Of a stretch of DNA of 64,000 nucleotides, positions 44,204 through 52,386 are shown in pieces. Each line of letters begins with the position of its first letter. The first letter of the stretch is position 1. This stretch comes from Arenibacter nanhaiticus. Its GTDB lineage: Bacteria > Bacteroidota > Bacteroidia > Flavobacteriales > Flavobacteriaceae. The translations under genes were made by a program, and so were the position numbers. The stretch lies in the NCBI RefSeq assembly GCF_900141935.1, contig NZ_FQYX01000002.1:56295-120294 (forward strand), written 5' to 3'. A model generated the notes under the pieces. That model ran no database searches. It was given only the letters and a program-made list of their open reading frames with translations, and was not told where the DNA came from.

Positions 44204-44710
44204 TTATAGGGTAAATAAAACCCCTAAATTAATAGTAGACCAAGACCCTCCATCTAGACTAACACCGGAATACGAAAAATTTAATTCAGTTTTCTCCCCT
44301 ACATTATAACCTATTATGGGGCGGTAATAAAATCCACCATCATTAAATTCATTAATACCGACAGCATAACCCAGATCTGCACCTAATGATAATTCTTCAG
44401 TGACCATGACCCTTCCGGATGCCGCAATTGGTAAAAACTGTACATCCTCCGCATCTATCGCAATGGAACTTCCACCATCATTAAAAGTCATTTCTTTTCC
44501 AAAAGTGTTGGTAAAGCCAGTAGCAACACCTAAGCCAAAGCTATCGGAAACTCCCCAATGATATACTACATCCAGGCCAAGATTAAAACTAGAAAAGTCT
44601 GCGGCATCACCAACTGGTAAGCCAGCCAGGACCCCTATTTTAAACCCTTCTTGTGCATTAACACTGAATCCAAACAATGCCAACACTGCAATCAATAATA
44701 CTTTTCTCAT
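44204..44710 (-). CDS. Small outer-membrane beta-barrel protein
   Basis: A 168-residue exported protein with signal peptide MRKVLLIAVLALFGFSVNAQ. The mature part alternates short polar and aromatic strands (FKIGVLAGLPVGDAADFSSF, LGLDVVYHWGVSD, LPIAASGRVMVTEELSLGAD, GKTELNFSYSGVSL-like segments) typical of an eight-stranded porin-like OMP_b-brl fold. It ends in TINLGVLFTL with a hydrophobic last strand. Function is unknown, perhaps structural. It has a long 3' region with a terminator. I found no TAnnTTTG box upstream. Confidence 0.8.
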   Translation of the reverse strand: MRKVLLIAVLALFGFSVNAQEGFKIGVLAGLPVGDAADFSSFNLGLDVVYHWGVSDSFGLGVATGFTNTFGKEMTFNDGGSSIAIDAEDVQFLPIAASGRVMVTEELSLGADLGYAVGINEFNDGGFYYRPIIGYNVGEKTELNFSYSGVSLDGGSWSTINLGVLFTL

Positions 44711-44867
44711 AATAAAATTTTAAATTGATTCATAGTTTAGACATAAACATATACCGAATAAGAATATTACTACAATTAATGTTGTTAAACTACATATATG
44801 TGTTGTAAACAACTAATTATTGTATCTCAACACACAATACACACAAAATCTATTTTATATTTAACCC

Positions 44868-45770
44868 ATGAAATGGCATCAGGCAGTAAAAGATTACCAA
44901 CATTATATGAAGATTGAGCGGGGACTCTCTTTAAATTCTATATCCAATTACACCTTGGACATAGAAAAACTAATTCAATTTTTAGAACGCCAAAAACTTT
45001 CGGAGTCACCGCTAGACATTACACCAGCTACCATTCAACAGTTTATTTACAAGGTATCTTTAACTTTAAATCCGCGGTCACAATCTAGAGTAATTTCTGG
45101 ATTAAAGAGTTTTTTTAATTATCTAGTATTCGAGGATTATCGCAAGGACAGCCCTATGGATTTAATAGAATCGCCCAAGGTTGGCCGCAAACTACCAGAC
45201 ACCTTATCCAAGGAAGAAATTGATGCCTTAATTAAGGCCATTGACCTTTCTAAGCAGGAAGGCGAGCGTAACATGGCCATATTGGAAACTCTTTATGGAT
45301 GTGGATTAAGGGTTTCCGAGCTAATAGATTTAAAAATATCGGACCTTTATTTTGAAGAAGATTTTATCAAGGTCACCGGAAAAGGGAAAAAGCAGCGGTT
45401 TGTACCCATTAGCGAAATCAACAAAAAATATATCAACCTTTATAGGGAAAATACTCGTTTAGATTTAAATATACAGAAAGGCCATGAAGATATTTTATTT
45501 TTAAACCGAAGGGGAAAGCAGCTTACCAGAGCCATGATATTTACTATTGTAAAACGATTGGCGGTAGTCATTGGCTTAAAGAAAACCATTTGCCCTCATA
45601 CCTTTAGACATTCCTTTGCAACCCATTTATTACAAAATGGAGCAGATTTAAGGGCGATCCAACAAATGCTGGGCCATGAAAGCATTACGACTACAGAAAT
45701 ATATATGCATTTAAACCGGAAGGATTTAACGAAGGTTATGGAATATTACCACCCTAGGAACAATTATTAA
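44868..45770 (+). CDS. xerD: Tyrosine recombinase XerD
   Basis: A 300-residue site-specific recombinase that resolves chromosome dimers at dif. N-terminal SAM-like domain (ERGLSLNSISNYTLDIEKL), then the catalytic domain with Arg in ETLYGCGLRVSELIDLK, Lys in VTGKGKKQRFVPI, HTFRHSFATHLLQNGADLRA (H-x-x-R), GHES and the nucleophile Tyr in TTTEIYMHL. Full length for XerD. The adjacency of a terminator shared with the NDH-2 gene is the only neighbour feature; no attachment site or mobile genes are seen, so it is the housekeeping copy. Confidence 0.94.
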   Translation: MKWHQAVKDYQHYMKIERGLSLNSISNYTLDIEKLIQFLERQKLSESPLDITPATIQQFIYKVSLTLNPRSQSRVISGLKSFFNYLVFEDYRKDSPMDLIESPKVGRKLPDTLSKEEIDALIKAIDLSKQEGERNMAILETLYGCGLRVSELIDLKISDLYFEEDFIKVTGKGKKQRFVPISEINKKYINLYRENTRLDLNIQKGHEDILFLNRRGKQLTRAMIFTIVKRLAVVIGLKKTICPHTFRHSFATHLLQNGADLRAIQQMLGHESITTTEIYMHLNRKDLTKVMEYYHPRNNY

Positions 45771-45796
45771 ACCCTCAGACGCCCTTACACTGCCAT

Positions 45797-45824
45797 AAGG
45801 ACTAGGGAAGGCCCCCTAGTCCTT
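45797..45824. terminator. Bidirectional terminator overlapping the NDH-2 stop
   Basis: Perfect 11-bp stem (AAGGACTAGGG/CCCTAGTCCTT, 6-nt loop) between convergent genes. Its right arm includes the stop codon and last codons of the NDH-2 gene. Confidence 0.7.
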
Positions 45825-47108
45825 AAACATTTTATAATCTTTGTTAAAGGGCCTTATAATAAGTCGAGCTTCCCTATCGAAGCGCACATAGTTATACACC
45901 CAATTTACAAAAACCACCATTCGGTTTCTAAATCCTATAAGGAAAAAGAGGTGTACAAACATCCACACAAACCAAGCAAATACACCTTGAAATTTAAAAT
46001 TTCCCAGGTCTACCACCGCCTTGTTCCTTCCTACCGTTGCCATACTTCCCTTATCCTTGTATCTAAAAGGTTTTAACGGCCTGTCCTCCACTAAGGCTAC
46101 TAGGTTTTCTCCCAGTTGTTTTCCCTGTTGCATGGCGGGCTGTGCCATCATTGGGTGTCCGTTGGGAGCTTCTTTGGTTTGCATACAGGCGACATCACCA
46201 ACGGCAAAAATATTATTATATCCTATTACTTGATTATAGTGATTTACGATCAATCTATTTCCGCCCGCCAATAACTCTTTAGCATCCAACCCTTTAATCC
46301 CTACCCCTTTCACTCCTGCCGCCCAAACAAGGGTAGCCGTTTCAAAGCGTTCCCCGATATCGGTAGTGACGGTTTTACCATCGTACTCGGTTACTCTCAT
46401 GTTTTTCCATATTTGAACACCCAATCCCTCCAAAAACCCCTCGGCCTTTTCCGAGGCTTGCACACTCATCTCCTTTAAAATACGATCCCCTGATTGTATA
46501 AGGTTTATTTGCACTCTTCTAGTATCTAAATCCGGATAATCCTTGGGTAAAATTCCTTTCTTTATTTCGGCCAAGGCCCCCGCCAATTCTACTCCGGTAG
46601 GTCCAACTCCTACAATGACAAAATTCATTAAGGCATCCCTTTCATGGTATTGATCGGTTAAAAGTGCCTGTTCAAAATTTTCTAGGATAAGACTCCTTAG
46701 GTTTAAGGACTGAGGAATAGATTTCATGGCCATACTATTGGTCTCAATCTCCGTATTTCCGTAATAATTAGTTTCCGCTCCAGTAGCCATCACCAAATAA
46801 TCGTAGGCAATGTTTCCTATATTGGTCAACACCAACTGCTCTTCGGTCCTTATTTCTTCGACCTTGGCCAAGCGGAAGAAAAAATTAGGAAAGTCTTTTA
46901 ATATCTTCCGAATAGGGTATGCTATTGAGTCAGGCTCTAGTCCACCTGTAGACACTTGATACAACAAAGGTTGAAAGGCATGGTAGTTATGTTTGTCTAT
47001 CAGTACCACTTGCACTTCTTTCTTACTCAGTTTTTTGGCTAGCGCTATTCCGGCAAAACCACCACCAATAATTACTATTCTGGGAAAACTAGACTGTGGA
47101 ATATTCAT
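45816..47108 (-). CDS. Type II NADH dehydrogenase (NDH-2)
   Basis: A 430-residue FAD protein that passes electrons from NADH to quinone without pumping. I choose the ATG at 47108 (MNIPQSSFPRIVIIGGGFAG). The FAD fold is IVIIGGGFAGIALAKKL, followed by YHAFQPLLYQVSTGGLEPD; the NADH fold is VIVGVGPTGVELAGALAEI near residue 170; and FAVGDVACMQT follows. The C-terminal part has hydrophobic, membrane-binding sequence (FAWFVWMFVHLFFLIGFRNR). It is a single gene on the inner face of the membrane. The frame is open upstream to 47138. Confidence 0.92.
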   Translation of the reverse strand: MNIPQSSFPRIVIIGGGFAGIALAKKLSKKEVQVVLIDKHNYHAFQPLLYQVSTGGLEPDSIAYPIRKILKDFPNFFFRLAKVEEIRTEEQLVLTNIGNIAYDYLVMATGAETNYYGNTEIETNSMAMKSIPQSLNLRSLILENFEQALLTDQYHERDALMNFVIVGVGPTGVELAGALAEIKKGILPKDYPDLDTRRVQINLIQSGDRILKEMSVQASEKAEGFLEGLGVQIWKNMRVTEYDGKTVTTDIGERFETATLVWAAGVKGVGIKGLDAKELLAGGNRLIVNHYNQVIGYNNIFAVGDVACMQTKEAPNGHPMMAQPAMQQGKQLGENLVALVEDRPLKPFRYKDKGSMATVGRNKAVVDLGNFKFQGVFAWFVWMFVHLFFLIGFRNRMVVFVNWVYNYVRFDREARLIIRPFNKDYKMFKD

Positions 47109-47327
47109 ATATAAGGATTGTTCTACTAAAATAAACATTCAGTCGACACCAACGAAAAAGAATATTTCTTTATATTAATAGATAGAGACCCAAGGCTTTA
47201 TACAAGGCTTCTCTACAGTTTTCCTAAAACAAACCAAGGTACCGTCCGAAGACAGAGTGATCTAACAAAAAGTAATATGTATAATTTTCTATAAAACCCA
47301 ATCCTTTTCTGTAACAAAACCATTACA

Positions 47328-47858
47328 TTGACTACTAATCAGAAAATCTCTATAAAAACCGACTTGACCAAAGATTTAGAACATCAATTTGTTACCGAAT
47401 TAGAGCGGCATCAGAACATTGTTCATAAGGTATGTACTTTATATACCAATGACCGAGATTCTCATAATGATCTTTTTCAAGAAATCACCATTCAATTATG
47501 GAAGGCCTATCCCAAATTTAGAGGCGACTCTAAATTTAGTACTTGGATGTACCGAGTGTCCCTAAATACGGCGATAACACTTTATAGAAAATCTAAGAGG
47601 AGTGTCCAGACCCAAGATTATGAATCGGTTATTTTTAAAATTACGGCAGACCAATATGATGATGCACAAGAACAACAATTAAAGCTACTTTACAATGCTC
47701 TAAAGCAATTGGGAGATATAGACAAGGCTTTAGTTTTTCTGTATTTGGAGGACAAAAACTATTCGGAAATAGCCGAAACTTTAGGAATTACCGAAGTAAA
47801 TGCCCGTGTAAAAATGAATAGAATTAAAAATAAATTAAGAACAATTCTTAATCCTTAA
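47328..47858 (+). CDS. RNA polymerase ECF-type sigma factor
   Basis: A 176-residue sigma-70 family protein of group 4. Region 2 is HNDLFQEITIQLWKAYPKFRGDSKFSTWMYRVSLNTA, and region 4 is DIDKALVFLYLEDKNYSEIAETLGITEVNARVKMNRIKNKL. The start is a TTG at 47328 (MTTNQKISIKTDLTKDL); no ATG or GTG is near, so the start is uncertain but domain-complete. The next gene begins six nt after the stop and encodes a membrane protein, probably its partner. The target promoters are unknown. Confidence 0.9.
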   Translation: MTTNQKISIKTDLTKDLEHQFVTELERHQNIVHKVCTLYTNDRDSHNDLFQEITIQLWKAYPKFRGDSKFSTWMYRVSLNTAITLYRKSKRSVQTQDYESVIFKITADQYDDAQEQQLKLLYNALKQLGDIDKALVFLYLEDKNYSEIAETLGITEVNARVKMNRIKNKLRTILNP

Positions 47859-47864
47859 GAAACC

Positions 47865-48509
47865 ATGGATGAGCTGGAATTATTAAAAAAGGATTGGCAA
47901 AAAAAAGGGGAGCAACTCCCCCAGTTAAGCTATAAGGAAATTTATCTGATGTTATGGAAGAGATCTTCCTCTATAGTTAAATGGATTTTTTACATCAGTA
48001 TAATTGAATTTTTAGTACCGCACTTATTATATTTTTTACCTGTTATGTCTAAAAGTTTGGCGATCTGGAACGATTTGGGCTTAGGCAACTATTTGGTGTT
48101 TTCTTCTGTTCTGCAATACACCATAGTTCTCTTTTTCATTTTTCAATTCTACAAACGGTACAAGGAAATTTCTGTAATGGACAACGCAAAACAACTGATG
48201 AAGAATATTTTAAAAACAAGAAAGACGGTAAAGTACTATGTCATCTTTTGTCTTTCCCTTATTTTAATATCCTTTTTAGTAATGGCTGGGGGTATTTACT
48301 TAAATGAAGACCCATTGTCTGCTTTAGGAAACAGCTATGATATAGAACAGTTAAACCCCGAAAAGCTAAAGGTTACCTTATCACTATCTATAGTTATTAT
48401 GGGCTTTGTAGTTACCCTAGTCATGGGATTTATCTACTTTTTACTCTACGGCATTCTATTAAAAAAGCTCCTTAAGAATTTTAAGGAGCTTCAAGATATC
48501 GATGTTTAG
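47865..48509 (+). CDS. Membrane protein, probable anti-sigma partner
   Basis: A 214-residue inner-membrane protein with four hydrophobic segments (IVKWIFYISIIEFLVPHLLY, FSSVLQYTIVLFFIFQF, YYVIFCLSLILISFLVMAGG, LSLSIVIMGFVVTLVMGF). The N-terminus (MDELELLKKDWQKKGEQLPQ) is a cytoplasmic charged segment that resembles the start of flavobacterial anti-sigma-like proteins. It sits six nt after the ECF sigma gene, so a regulatory role is likely. There is no zinc-binding anti-sigma motif. Its last codons contain a hairpin that acts as terminator for the convergent acyltransferase gene. Confidence 0.75.
   Translation: MDELELLKKDWQKKGEQLPQLSYKEIYLMLWKRSSSIVKWIFYISIIEFLVPHLLYFLPVMSKSLAIWNDLGLGNYLVFSSVLQYTIVLFFIFQFYKRYKEISVMDNAKQLMKNILKTRKTVKYYVIFCLSLILISFLVMAGGIYLNEDPLSALGNSYDIEQLNPEKLKVTLSLSIVIMGFVVTLVMGFIYFLLYGILLKKLLKNFKELQDIDV
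48459..48491 (-). terminator. Terminator of the acyltransferase gene inside the convergent coding end
   Basis: Stem AAGCTCCTTAA/TTAAGGAGCTT followed by TTTTTT on the minus strand, 15 bp past the acyltransferase stop. It lies entirely inside the last codons of the membrane-protein gene on the plus strand (LLKKLLKNFKELQ). Confidence 0.8.
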
Positions 48510-49309
48510 GCCCTAAACCTACGTTGTTTATTTTCTTCTTCCAGGGCCATTAAATCTGCCTTAGAAATCACCTTTAAAAAGGAAGGGTGTTGTTCTATGG
48601 CATATTCCAGCTTCTCTAAGATTGAATCAAAGGATTCATTATCATAGTCAATATCCAAGGGCTCCTTAATCACCATAGATTGTAAAATCCCTTTCTTTTT
48701 TATGCGAAGTCCTTTTTTGTCAAAAGAGCGTCTAAAACCATCAATTACAACAGGCACTACCACTGGTCTATACTTCTTTATAATATGGGAGGTTCCTTTT
48801 CTCAAGGGTTTCCATGGCGTAGTGGTTCCCTGAGGAAAGGTAATTACCCAACCGTCATTTAAAGCAGTACCAATATTGGTAATATCGCTCATTTTCACTT
48901 GACGCTTTACTTCCTTCCCTTCCGATCTCCACGTACGTTCTACACTTACAGATCCTGCATAGGCCATTATTTTTGTCAACAGACTTTTCTTCATGGTTTC
49001 GGCCGCTGCTACATAGTACATGTTTAGCTTGGGCTGCCATATATAGCCTAGATTTTTAAGAGAATCTTCCCTCCCACTTAAACTGGCATTAAATACGTGG
49101 AACATAGCCACTACGTCGGCAAAATAAGTTTGGTGGTTACTGACGAACAACACATTTTCTGAAGGCAGGTTTCTAAGTATATCCGACCCTTCAATCTCTA
49201 AGGTGTTAAACCCTCGGTATCTTTTATGTGTTAAAAGGGCAAGAATACGTATAAGCCATTTTTTAATAAACAAATTATGTCCGAAAGGGTTTTTCTTAAA
49301 TAAGCCCAT
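48506..49309 (-). CDS. 1-acyl-glycerol-3-phosphate acyltransferase family protein
   Basis: A 267-residue membrane-associated acyltransferase of the PlsC family. I choose the ATG at 49309 (MGLFKKNPFGHNLFIKKWLI); an upstream TTG at 49333 overlaps the predicted promoter. The catalytic motif is SNHQTYFAD, in which His and Asp are separated by five residues rather than the usual four (HX4D). The second motif region is FPQGTTTPWKPLRKGTSHII. It also has VVVPVVIDGFRRSFDKKG. The role is phospholipid or related lipid acylation at the inner membrane. It is a single gene. Confidence 0.85.
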   Translation of the reverse strand: MGLFKKNPFGHNLFIKKWLIRILALLTHKRYRGFNTLEIEGSDILRNLPSENVLFVSNHQTYFADVVAMFHVFNASLSGREDSLKNLGYIWQPKLNMYYVAAAETMKKSLLTKIMAYAGSVSVERTWRSEGKEVKRQVKMSDITNIGTALNDGWVITFPQGTTTPWKPLRKGTSHIIKKYRPVVVPVVIDGFRRSFDKKGLRIKKKGILQSMVIKEPLDIDYDNESFDSILEKLEYAIEQHPSFLKVISKADLMALEEENKQRRFRA

Positions 49310-49330
49310 ATATTTTTTTAGGTTTAAGGC

Positions 49331-49338
49331 CAAAATTA
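49331..49338 (-). promoter_or_regulatory. Acyltransferase promoter -7 box
   Basis: The minus strand reads TAATTTTG (TAnnTTTG) just upstream of the chosen ATG. It argues against the TTG at 49333, which lies inside this box. Confidence 0.5.
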
Positions 49339-49456
49339 CAAAATAAGTATCTTAGACACCGCTTGGAAATTTACAAAATGTTTTTATAAGCATAAGCTAG
49401 TATAATTTTAGCGTATTATAGGAACTTTACACAGTATACATTTCACTATTTATATT

Positions 49457-50098
49457 TTATAACACTTGTTTTAATAATTCTTTAATTTCGCTAAGCATCA
49501 TGGCTGTTGCTCCCCAAACTGTATACCCCATAAAATTAAACGCGGGAACGGGAATATTTTGAGCATAAGAAGTAGTAATTCTCCTTTGCACCACCTTACT
49601 ATCATCCATAAAATCCGTCACAGATACTTCTACCAAGGCAGCCACTTCCTCGGCCTGCAACAAAAAAGGCTGTTCTTTTCTATATAGGCCTAGGTAAGGT
49701 TGTACCTCAAAATTACTAGGAGGAATGTAAATTTCGGACAATGTTTTAATAACCTTGATTCGTTCTGGCACCGCCCCTACCTCTTCTTGAGTTTCCCTTA
49801 ATGCCGTTGCCAACAAATTAGCATCGCCTTTTTCTAATTTACCCCCAGGAAGGGCTATTTGGGCGCTATGTACACCCTTATAGGTGTTTCTAAGAATAAG
49901 CAAAAGATTGGCCTCGTTCTTTAAGCTGGGATAAAACAAGGCCATAACTGCAGCCTGTTTAGGGTTTTTCTTTATGAGAGCTTCAGATTCTAATTCCCTA
50001 ATTCTCATTAAAGGGGTCATTTTATAATGCGAAGCCCTTCCAGGAAGCGGTAGATTTTCTATTTTTGAAATTCTATCTGAAAAGTCATCAAAATTCAC
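49457..50098 (-). CDS. Nudix hydrolase, CoA pyrophosphatase-like
   Basis: A 213-residue Nudix enzyme. The box GGKLEKGDANLLATALRETQEEVGA matches the GX5EX7REUXEEXGU pattern, and the upstream LLLILRNTYKGVHSAQIALP fits the CoA-pyrophosphatase (NudL/CoaD-type) subfamily signature. It starts with GTG (MNFDDFSDRISKIENLPLPG). It probably cleaves coenzyme A or a related dinucleotide in the cytoplasm. A short C-terminal region (FNFMGYTVWGATAMML) is typical. It is a single gene. Confidence 0.87.
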   Translation of the reverse strand: MNFDDFSDRISKIENLPLPGRASHYKMTPLMRIRELESEALIKKNPKQAAVMALFYPSLKNEANLLLILRNTYKGVHSAQIALPGGKLEKGDANLLATALRETQEEVGAVPERIKVIKTLSEIYIPPSNFEVQPYLGLYRKEQPFLLQAEEVAALVEVSVTDFMDDSKVVQRRITTSYAQNIPVPAFNFMGYTVWGATAMMLSEIKELLKQVL

Positions 50099-50245
50099 GC
50101 CGTTATTTTTTTTGTAATTTTCAGCAAATTAAGTAAAAACAAGCAACCAAGGGCTCGAAACTATTATATAACGCCAAAAACTTGGCTGCAAATAAAAGGA
50201 AGATCTGGAATATCTGCTTCCTTACAAATTATTAATTTAACTTAC

Positions 50246-50968
50246 ATGACACTGACACGAATTGCCCTTTCATTATTTTTCTTTAGCGTCTTGCTTATAA
50301 GCTGTAAGGAGTCACCGGCTAAAAAAACAACAAATATTACCGAGACCAGGGTTGAACCCGACACCTTAAGTAAACCCGACGCCCTGCCTACCCCTGAGGT
50401 CGAGGAAGAAGAACCTTTTAAACTTACCGAGGAAAATGCGATCGATTTTTTCTTTAATTACAGCAAAACCTTGAAGGAAGACAAGGTGAAGTTAACGACT
50501 AGTTTTGGATCTATAGTTATACAATTATTCGACAATGTTCCCTATCATAAGGCTAATTTCATATACCTTACCGAACAGGGATATTTTAACAATACTTATT
50601 TTCACAGGGTGGTAAAAAACTTCATCATCCAAGGGGGCAATGCCGACAATTTGGAAACAGCCAAAAAAAGAGGACAAATAGGACGTTACCTTTTACCTCC
50701 CGATGCCAAAAAAGGACATAAACACCATAGGGGCATCGTATCAATGCCTAGCAGTGAAGTTAACAATCCACATAAACTTGCCTCTCCTTACGAGTTTTTT
50801 ATCGTGGTTACCAAACCCGGCTCCTACCATCTCGATGGGAGTTATACTCCTTTTGGCAAAGTAATAGAAGGTATGGACGTGGTAGATAAAATAAACCAAC
50901 AACCCGTCGACAATGGGGATTGGCCCTCAAAAAACATCTATATCTTAAAGGCAGAAGTTATAAAATAA
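50246..50968 (+). CDS. Peptidyl-prolyl cis-trans isomerase, cyclophilin-type lipoprotein
   Basis: A 240-residue exported lipoprotein. Signal and lipobox are MTLTRIALSLFFFSVLLISC. After an acidic linker comes the cyclophilin fold with VKLTTSFGSIVIQLFDNVPY, NTYFHRVVKNFIIQGGN (near residue 120) and DGSYTPFGKVIEGMDVVD. It assists protein folding in the periplasm or outer membrane. The acidic linker (TPEVEEEEPFKLTEENA) is unusual but common in lipoproteins. It is a single gene and converges with the TRIC gene. Confidence 0.92.
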   Translation: MTLTRIALSLFFFSVLLISCKESPAKKTTNITETRVEPDTLSKPDALPTPEVEEEEPFKLTEENAIDFFFNYSKTLKEDKVKLTTSFGSIVIQLFDNVPYHKANFIYLTEQGYFNNTYFHRVVKNFIIQGGNADNLETAKKRGQIGRYLLPPDAKKGHKHHRGIVSMPSSEVNNPHKLASPYEFFIVVTKPGSYHLDGSYTPFGKVIEGMDVVDKINQQPVDNGDWPSKNIYILKAEVIK

Positions 50969-51001
50969 TCTAGCTAACATCCCTTAGAAAGGACAATCAC
51001 T

Positions 51002-51619
51002 TTACTTTTTCTTAGAGGCTCGATAAATATTAGGTAGCGCAATCTTAAATTTTACTGCCAGCAACCGTATGCCGATTACTATTGAAATGGCGACGATATT
51101 CGCATACGTAACCTCTATCGGTAGTTGCAAAATCAAAAAGTAACTAAACCCACCAATAATACAGGCTGTTGCGTAAATTTCTCTTCTAAAGATAACTGGA
51201 ATTTCGTTGCAAAGGATATCCCTAGTAACCCCACCAAAACAAGCGGTCATGGTTCCCAAGGCTACACACATCACTGGCACCAGTCCAACATTCAACCCTT
51301 TTTCTATCCCTACCAAGGTATAGAGGCCTATACCTATGGTATCGAACAAAAACAGTGAGGTTCTTACATATTTTAATTTATCCCTAAACATAACAGCGAA
51401 AACTACAGTCACCGAAATAACTATAATATAAACCATCTCTTTCAACCAAAATACGGGGGTAGCTCCTAACAACACATCTCTTAGTGTACCGCCACCCACT
51501 GAAGTGACGAATGCAATGATAAAAACTCCAAAAGGATCGAGTTTTTTTTCCATGGCTACCAAAACCCCAGAAATAGAAAAGGCTATAATTCCTAATACAT
51601 CAATAATAAAGTAAAACAT
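51002..51619 (-). CDS. Trimeric intracellular cation channel (TRIC) family protein
   Basis: A 205-residue inner-membrane protein of the UPF0126/YadS family, with seven hydrophobic segments. It contains the two glycine-rich repeats of the family: SVGGGTLRDVLLGATPVFW and ACFGGVTRDILCNEIPVIF. The fold is a trimeric K+-permeable channel. It starts three nt after the RDD gene stop, so the two are co-transcribed. The physiological role in bacteria is not settled. Confidence 0.93.
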   Translation of the reverse strand: MFYFIIDVLGIIAFSISGVLVAMEKKLDPFGVFIIAFVTSVGGGTLRDVLLGATPVFWLKEMVYIIVISVTVVFAVMFRDKLKYVRTSLFLFDTIGIGLYTLVGIEKGLNVGLVPVMCVALGTMTACFGGVTRDILCNEIPVIFRREIYATACIIGGFSYFLILQLPIEVTYANIVAISIVIGIRLLAVKFKIALPNIYRASKKK

Positions 51620-51622
51620 AGG

Positions 51623-52348
51623 TTATAGCTTTTGAGTGAAATAATTATAATCTTTTAAAACAGTATCTATATAGGGGGTGTCGTATAAATCGGAATTCGT
51701 ATTCAAAATACTTTCTACTTTGTTCCTTAAGATATTCAGCGTTTTATGATCGCCACTTTTTTTCGCAATATAAAGGGTTTCTTTTATTATTCTAACATCT
51801 TTATCGGATAGTACGGTAACATTTGTAAACTGTGGGACATAGGTTTCTTCTATTTCTTCCAAGATTGTATGGGAAACCTTCGTGTTGTTTTTAGTACTAA
51901 TCACTACTGTTCCGGCCGCAGCATCACCCAAGCGTTGTTTTTTGTCGGAAAACAAAATAGTCAACAAACCCACAGACCCAAAAAACAACCAAATATCGAC
52001 TAACCTCAACATCCAACGAACCAATAAATTAGACCAATGAACCGGGGTTCCATCTAAGCTTACCACTCGCATTTTTAAGAACATCTTTCCTATGGTCCGG
52101 CCATTAAACAAACTATGCATTACCACACTATAGAACATGGCGGGTAAAAAAATCAAGCTCACCAAACCAATTTGGGTCCAATCATCTTCAAAAACATATC
52201 CTATACCCTTTCCGATAAATTGCACCAACACAGCATACAGATAAAGCACAAAACCATCTATTAAAAAAGCGATAATGCGTTCACCAACCCCAACAATTTT
52301 ATAATCCAGGTGAACATTTTGTGTGGTATTGATTTGAAGGTTGGACAT
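51623..52348 (-). CDS. RDD family membrane protein
   Basis: A 241-residue inner-membrane protein with an RDD domain: NVHLDYKIVGVGERIIAFLI (with the Arg-Asp pattern in ERIIAFLIDG) and FNGRTIGKMFLKMRVVSLDG, then WMLRLVDIWLFFGSVGLLT. The C-terminal part (about 150-241) is a soluble helical tail. RDD proteins are thought to be transport-related. It diverges from the SpoIIM gene 38 bp away, so the two are likely co-regulated, and its gene lies beside TRIC. RDD and SpoIIM genes are a recurring pair in Bacteroidota and Actinobacteria as I remember it. Confidence 0.92.
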   Translation of the reverse strand: MSNLQINTTQNVHLDYKIVGVGERIIAFLIDGFVLYLYAVLVQFIGKGIGYVFEDDWTQIGLVSLIFLPAMFYSVVMHSLFNGRTIGKMFLKMRVVSLDGTPVHWSNLLVRWMLRLVDIWLFFGSVGLLTILFSDKKQRLGDAAAGTVVISTKNNTKVSHTILEEIEETYVPQFTNVTVLSDKDVRIIKETLYIAKKSGDHKTLNILRNKVESILNTNSDLYDTPYIDTVLKDYNYFTQKL

Positions 52349-52386
52349 ATTAGTGCTATTTTTATTTTTTAAAGGACAATCCCACT

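Noticed and set aside
44782..44814. GTTGTT...AACAAC inverted repeat upstream of xerD as an operator or att site
   Set aside because: Short arms in AT-rich DNA without a recombination or regulator context; not enough for a call.
44868..45770. XerD as the integrase of a mobile island
   Set aside because: Full-length housekeeping XerD features, no att repeats, tRNA or other mobile genes nearby.
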